Below the pieces are notes generated by a model, which made no database searches, was not told the origin of the DNA, and saw nothing but the letters and a program-made list of their open reading frames with translations. The position numbers and the translations under genes were made by a program. 5,970 nt of DNA from Ruminococcaceae bacterium UBA3220 (lineage in GTDB: Bacteria; Bacillota; Clostridia; Oscillospirales; Acutalibacteraceae). Where the stretch lies: NCBI GenBank assembly GCA_002363095.1, contig DEWC01000076.1, positions 1 to 5,970 of the forward strand, written 5' to 3'. Below, piece after piece: positions 5,456-5,970 of the stretch (the stretch's first letter is position 1; each line of letters opens with the position of its first letter).

Positions 5456-5970
5456 ATGAGCAGAAAAAACTTCGGTTCAAAACCGCTAATGCTTCCGCAA
5501 CCGGTTTTGATTGTAGGAACATATGACGAAAACGGAGCCCCGAACGCCATGAACGCCGCCTGGGGAATGACCTCGGATTATAACGAGATTACAATAAGTC
5601 TCTCAGAGCATAAAACAACGGCGAACATTGAGGTAAGAAAGGCTTTCACGGTAAGCATGGGAACGGCTGATACCGTTATCCCCTGCGATTATGTAGGAAT
5701 CGTTTCGGCAAACAAAGAGCCCGATAAATTCAGGAAAGCGGGCTTCCACGCAACTAAGAGCAAATTCGTCGATGCCCCGATTATCGACGAGTTGCCCATG
5801 ACGCTTGAATGCAGACTCAAAAGTTTTTTTGATGGGATTTTAATCGGAGAAATCGTCAATGTCAGCGCCGATGAAAGCGTCCTGACAGACGGGAAAATCG
5901 ACCCTGAAAAACTGAAACCGATTGTATTCGACCCCTGCAACAATAAGTATATGTCGCTCGGAGAAACGGT
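5456..5970 (+). CDS. Flavin reductase family protein (FMN-binding split barrel), 3' end cut by window
   Basis: The product belongs to the flavin reductase-like (DIM6/NTAB) family of small cytoplasmic FMN-binding split-barrel proteins, which pass electrons between NAD(P)H, flavin and various acceptors. The natural substrate of this subgroup is not known to me. The first 171 residues are visible; relatives I recall are about 190 long, so only a short C-terminal piece should be missing. Family features are PVLIVGTYDENGAPNAMNAA (16-35), the first barrel strands; ISLSEHKTTANI (47-58), in the flavin-binding region; and CDYVGIVSANKEPDKFRKAG (77-96) followed by DELPMTLEC. There is no signal peptide or membrane segment. 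The start is set by GGGAGG (5443-5448), seven bases before the ATG at 5456. It is divergent from a LysR-type regulator that probably controls it. A redox or stress role is inference from family only. Confidence 0.93.
   Translation, partial: MSRKNFGSKPLMLPQPVLIVGTYDENGAPNAMNAAWGMTSDYNEITISLSEHKTTANIEVRKAFTVSMGTADTVIPCDYVGIVSANKEPDKFRKAGFHATKSKFVDAPIIDELPMTLECRLKSFFDGILIGEIVNVSADESVLTDGKIDPEKLKPIVFDPCNNKYMSLGET

Noticed and set aside
5689..5943. A minus-strand open frame of 84 codons at the right edge
   Set aside because: It is antisense to the flavin reductase-family gene, whose frame and family motifs are clear.

Overview
The window looks like chromosomal DNA from an endospore-forming member of the Firmicutes, most likely class Clostridia and possibly Oscillospiraceae-like. 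It carries spoIIGA-sigE, a sporulation cassette confined to endospore formers. It also has strong GGAG-type ribosome binding sites, AT-rich spacers with sigma-A-like promoters, and a flavin reductase-family protein of a type I associate with Clostridia. The genus cannot be fixed from the sequence alone. Coding density is very high: six protein genes (two cut by the window edges), no RNA genes, no mobile elements, no CRISPR, and no gene-free stretch over 160 bases.

Left part (1-2767, minus strand): a pth-mfd operon. Peptidyl-tRNA hydrolase (pth) is followed one base later by mfd, the transcription-repair coupling factor, whose 3' part lies beyond position 1. A good sigma-A promoter for the pair lies at 2796-2824.

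Middle (2768-4435, plus strand): a 157-base divergent spacer leads into the spoIIG operon. spoIIGA encodes the membrane protease that matures pro-sigma-E, and sigE encodes the mother-cell sigma factor as a precursor. The two reading frames overlap by 4 bases. The promoter has consensus -35 and -10 hexamers 21 bases apart, with a Spo0A-box match on the -35. This is the layout known for the Spo0A-activated spoIIG promoter of Bacillus subtilis. sigG, which often follows sigE, is absent here.

Right part (4427-5970): a LysR-type regulator gene on the minus strand overlaps the end of sigE tail-to-tail by 9 bases. It is divergent from a flavin reductase-family gene that runs off the right edge. The 135-base spacer between them holds a consensus promoter for the regulator, an extended -10 promoter for the reductase, and nested direct and inverted repeats built on an ATAATT core. 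This is the usual layout for a LysR regulator controlling its divergent neighbour and itself.

I see no sign of a wholly new system. Most genes are conserved housekeeping or sporulation genes. The points worth a second look are the promoter architectures, the short pro-sequence of sigma-E, the gene order around spoIIG, and the repeat-filled lysR/reductase spacer.
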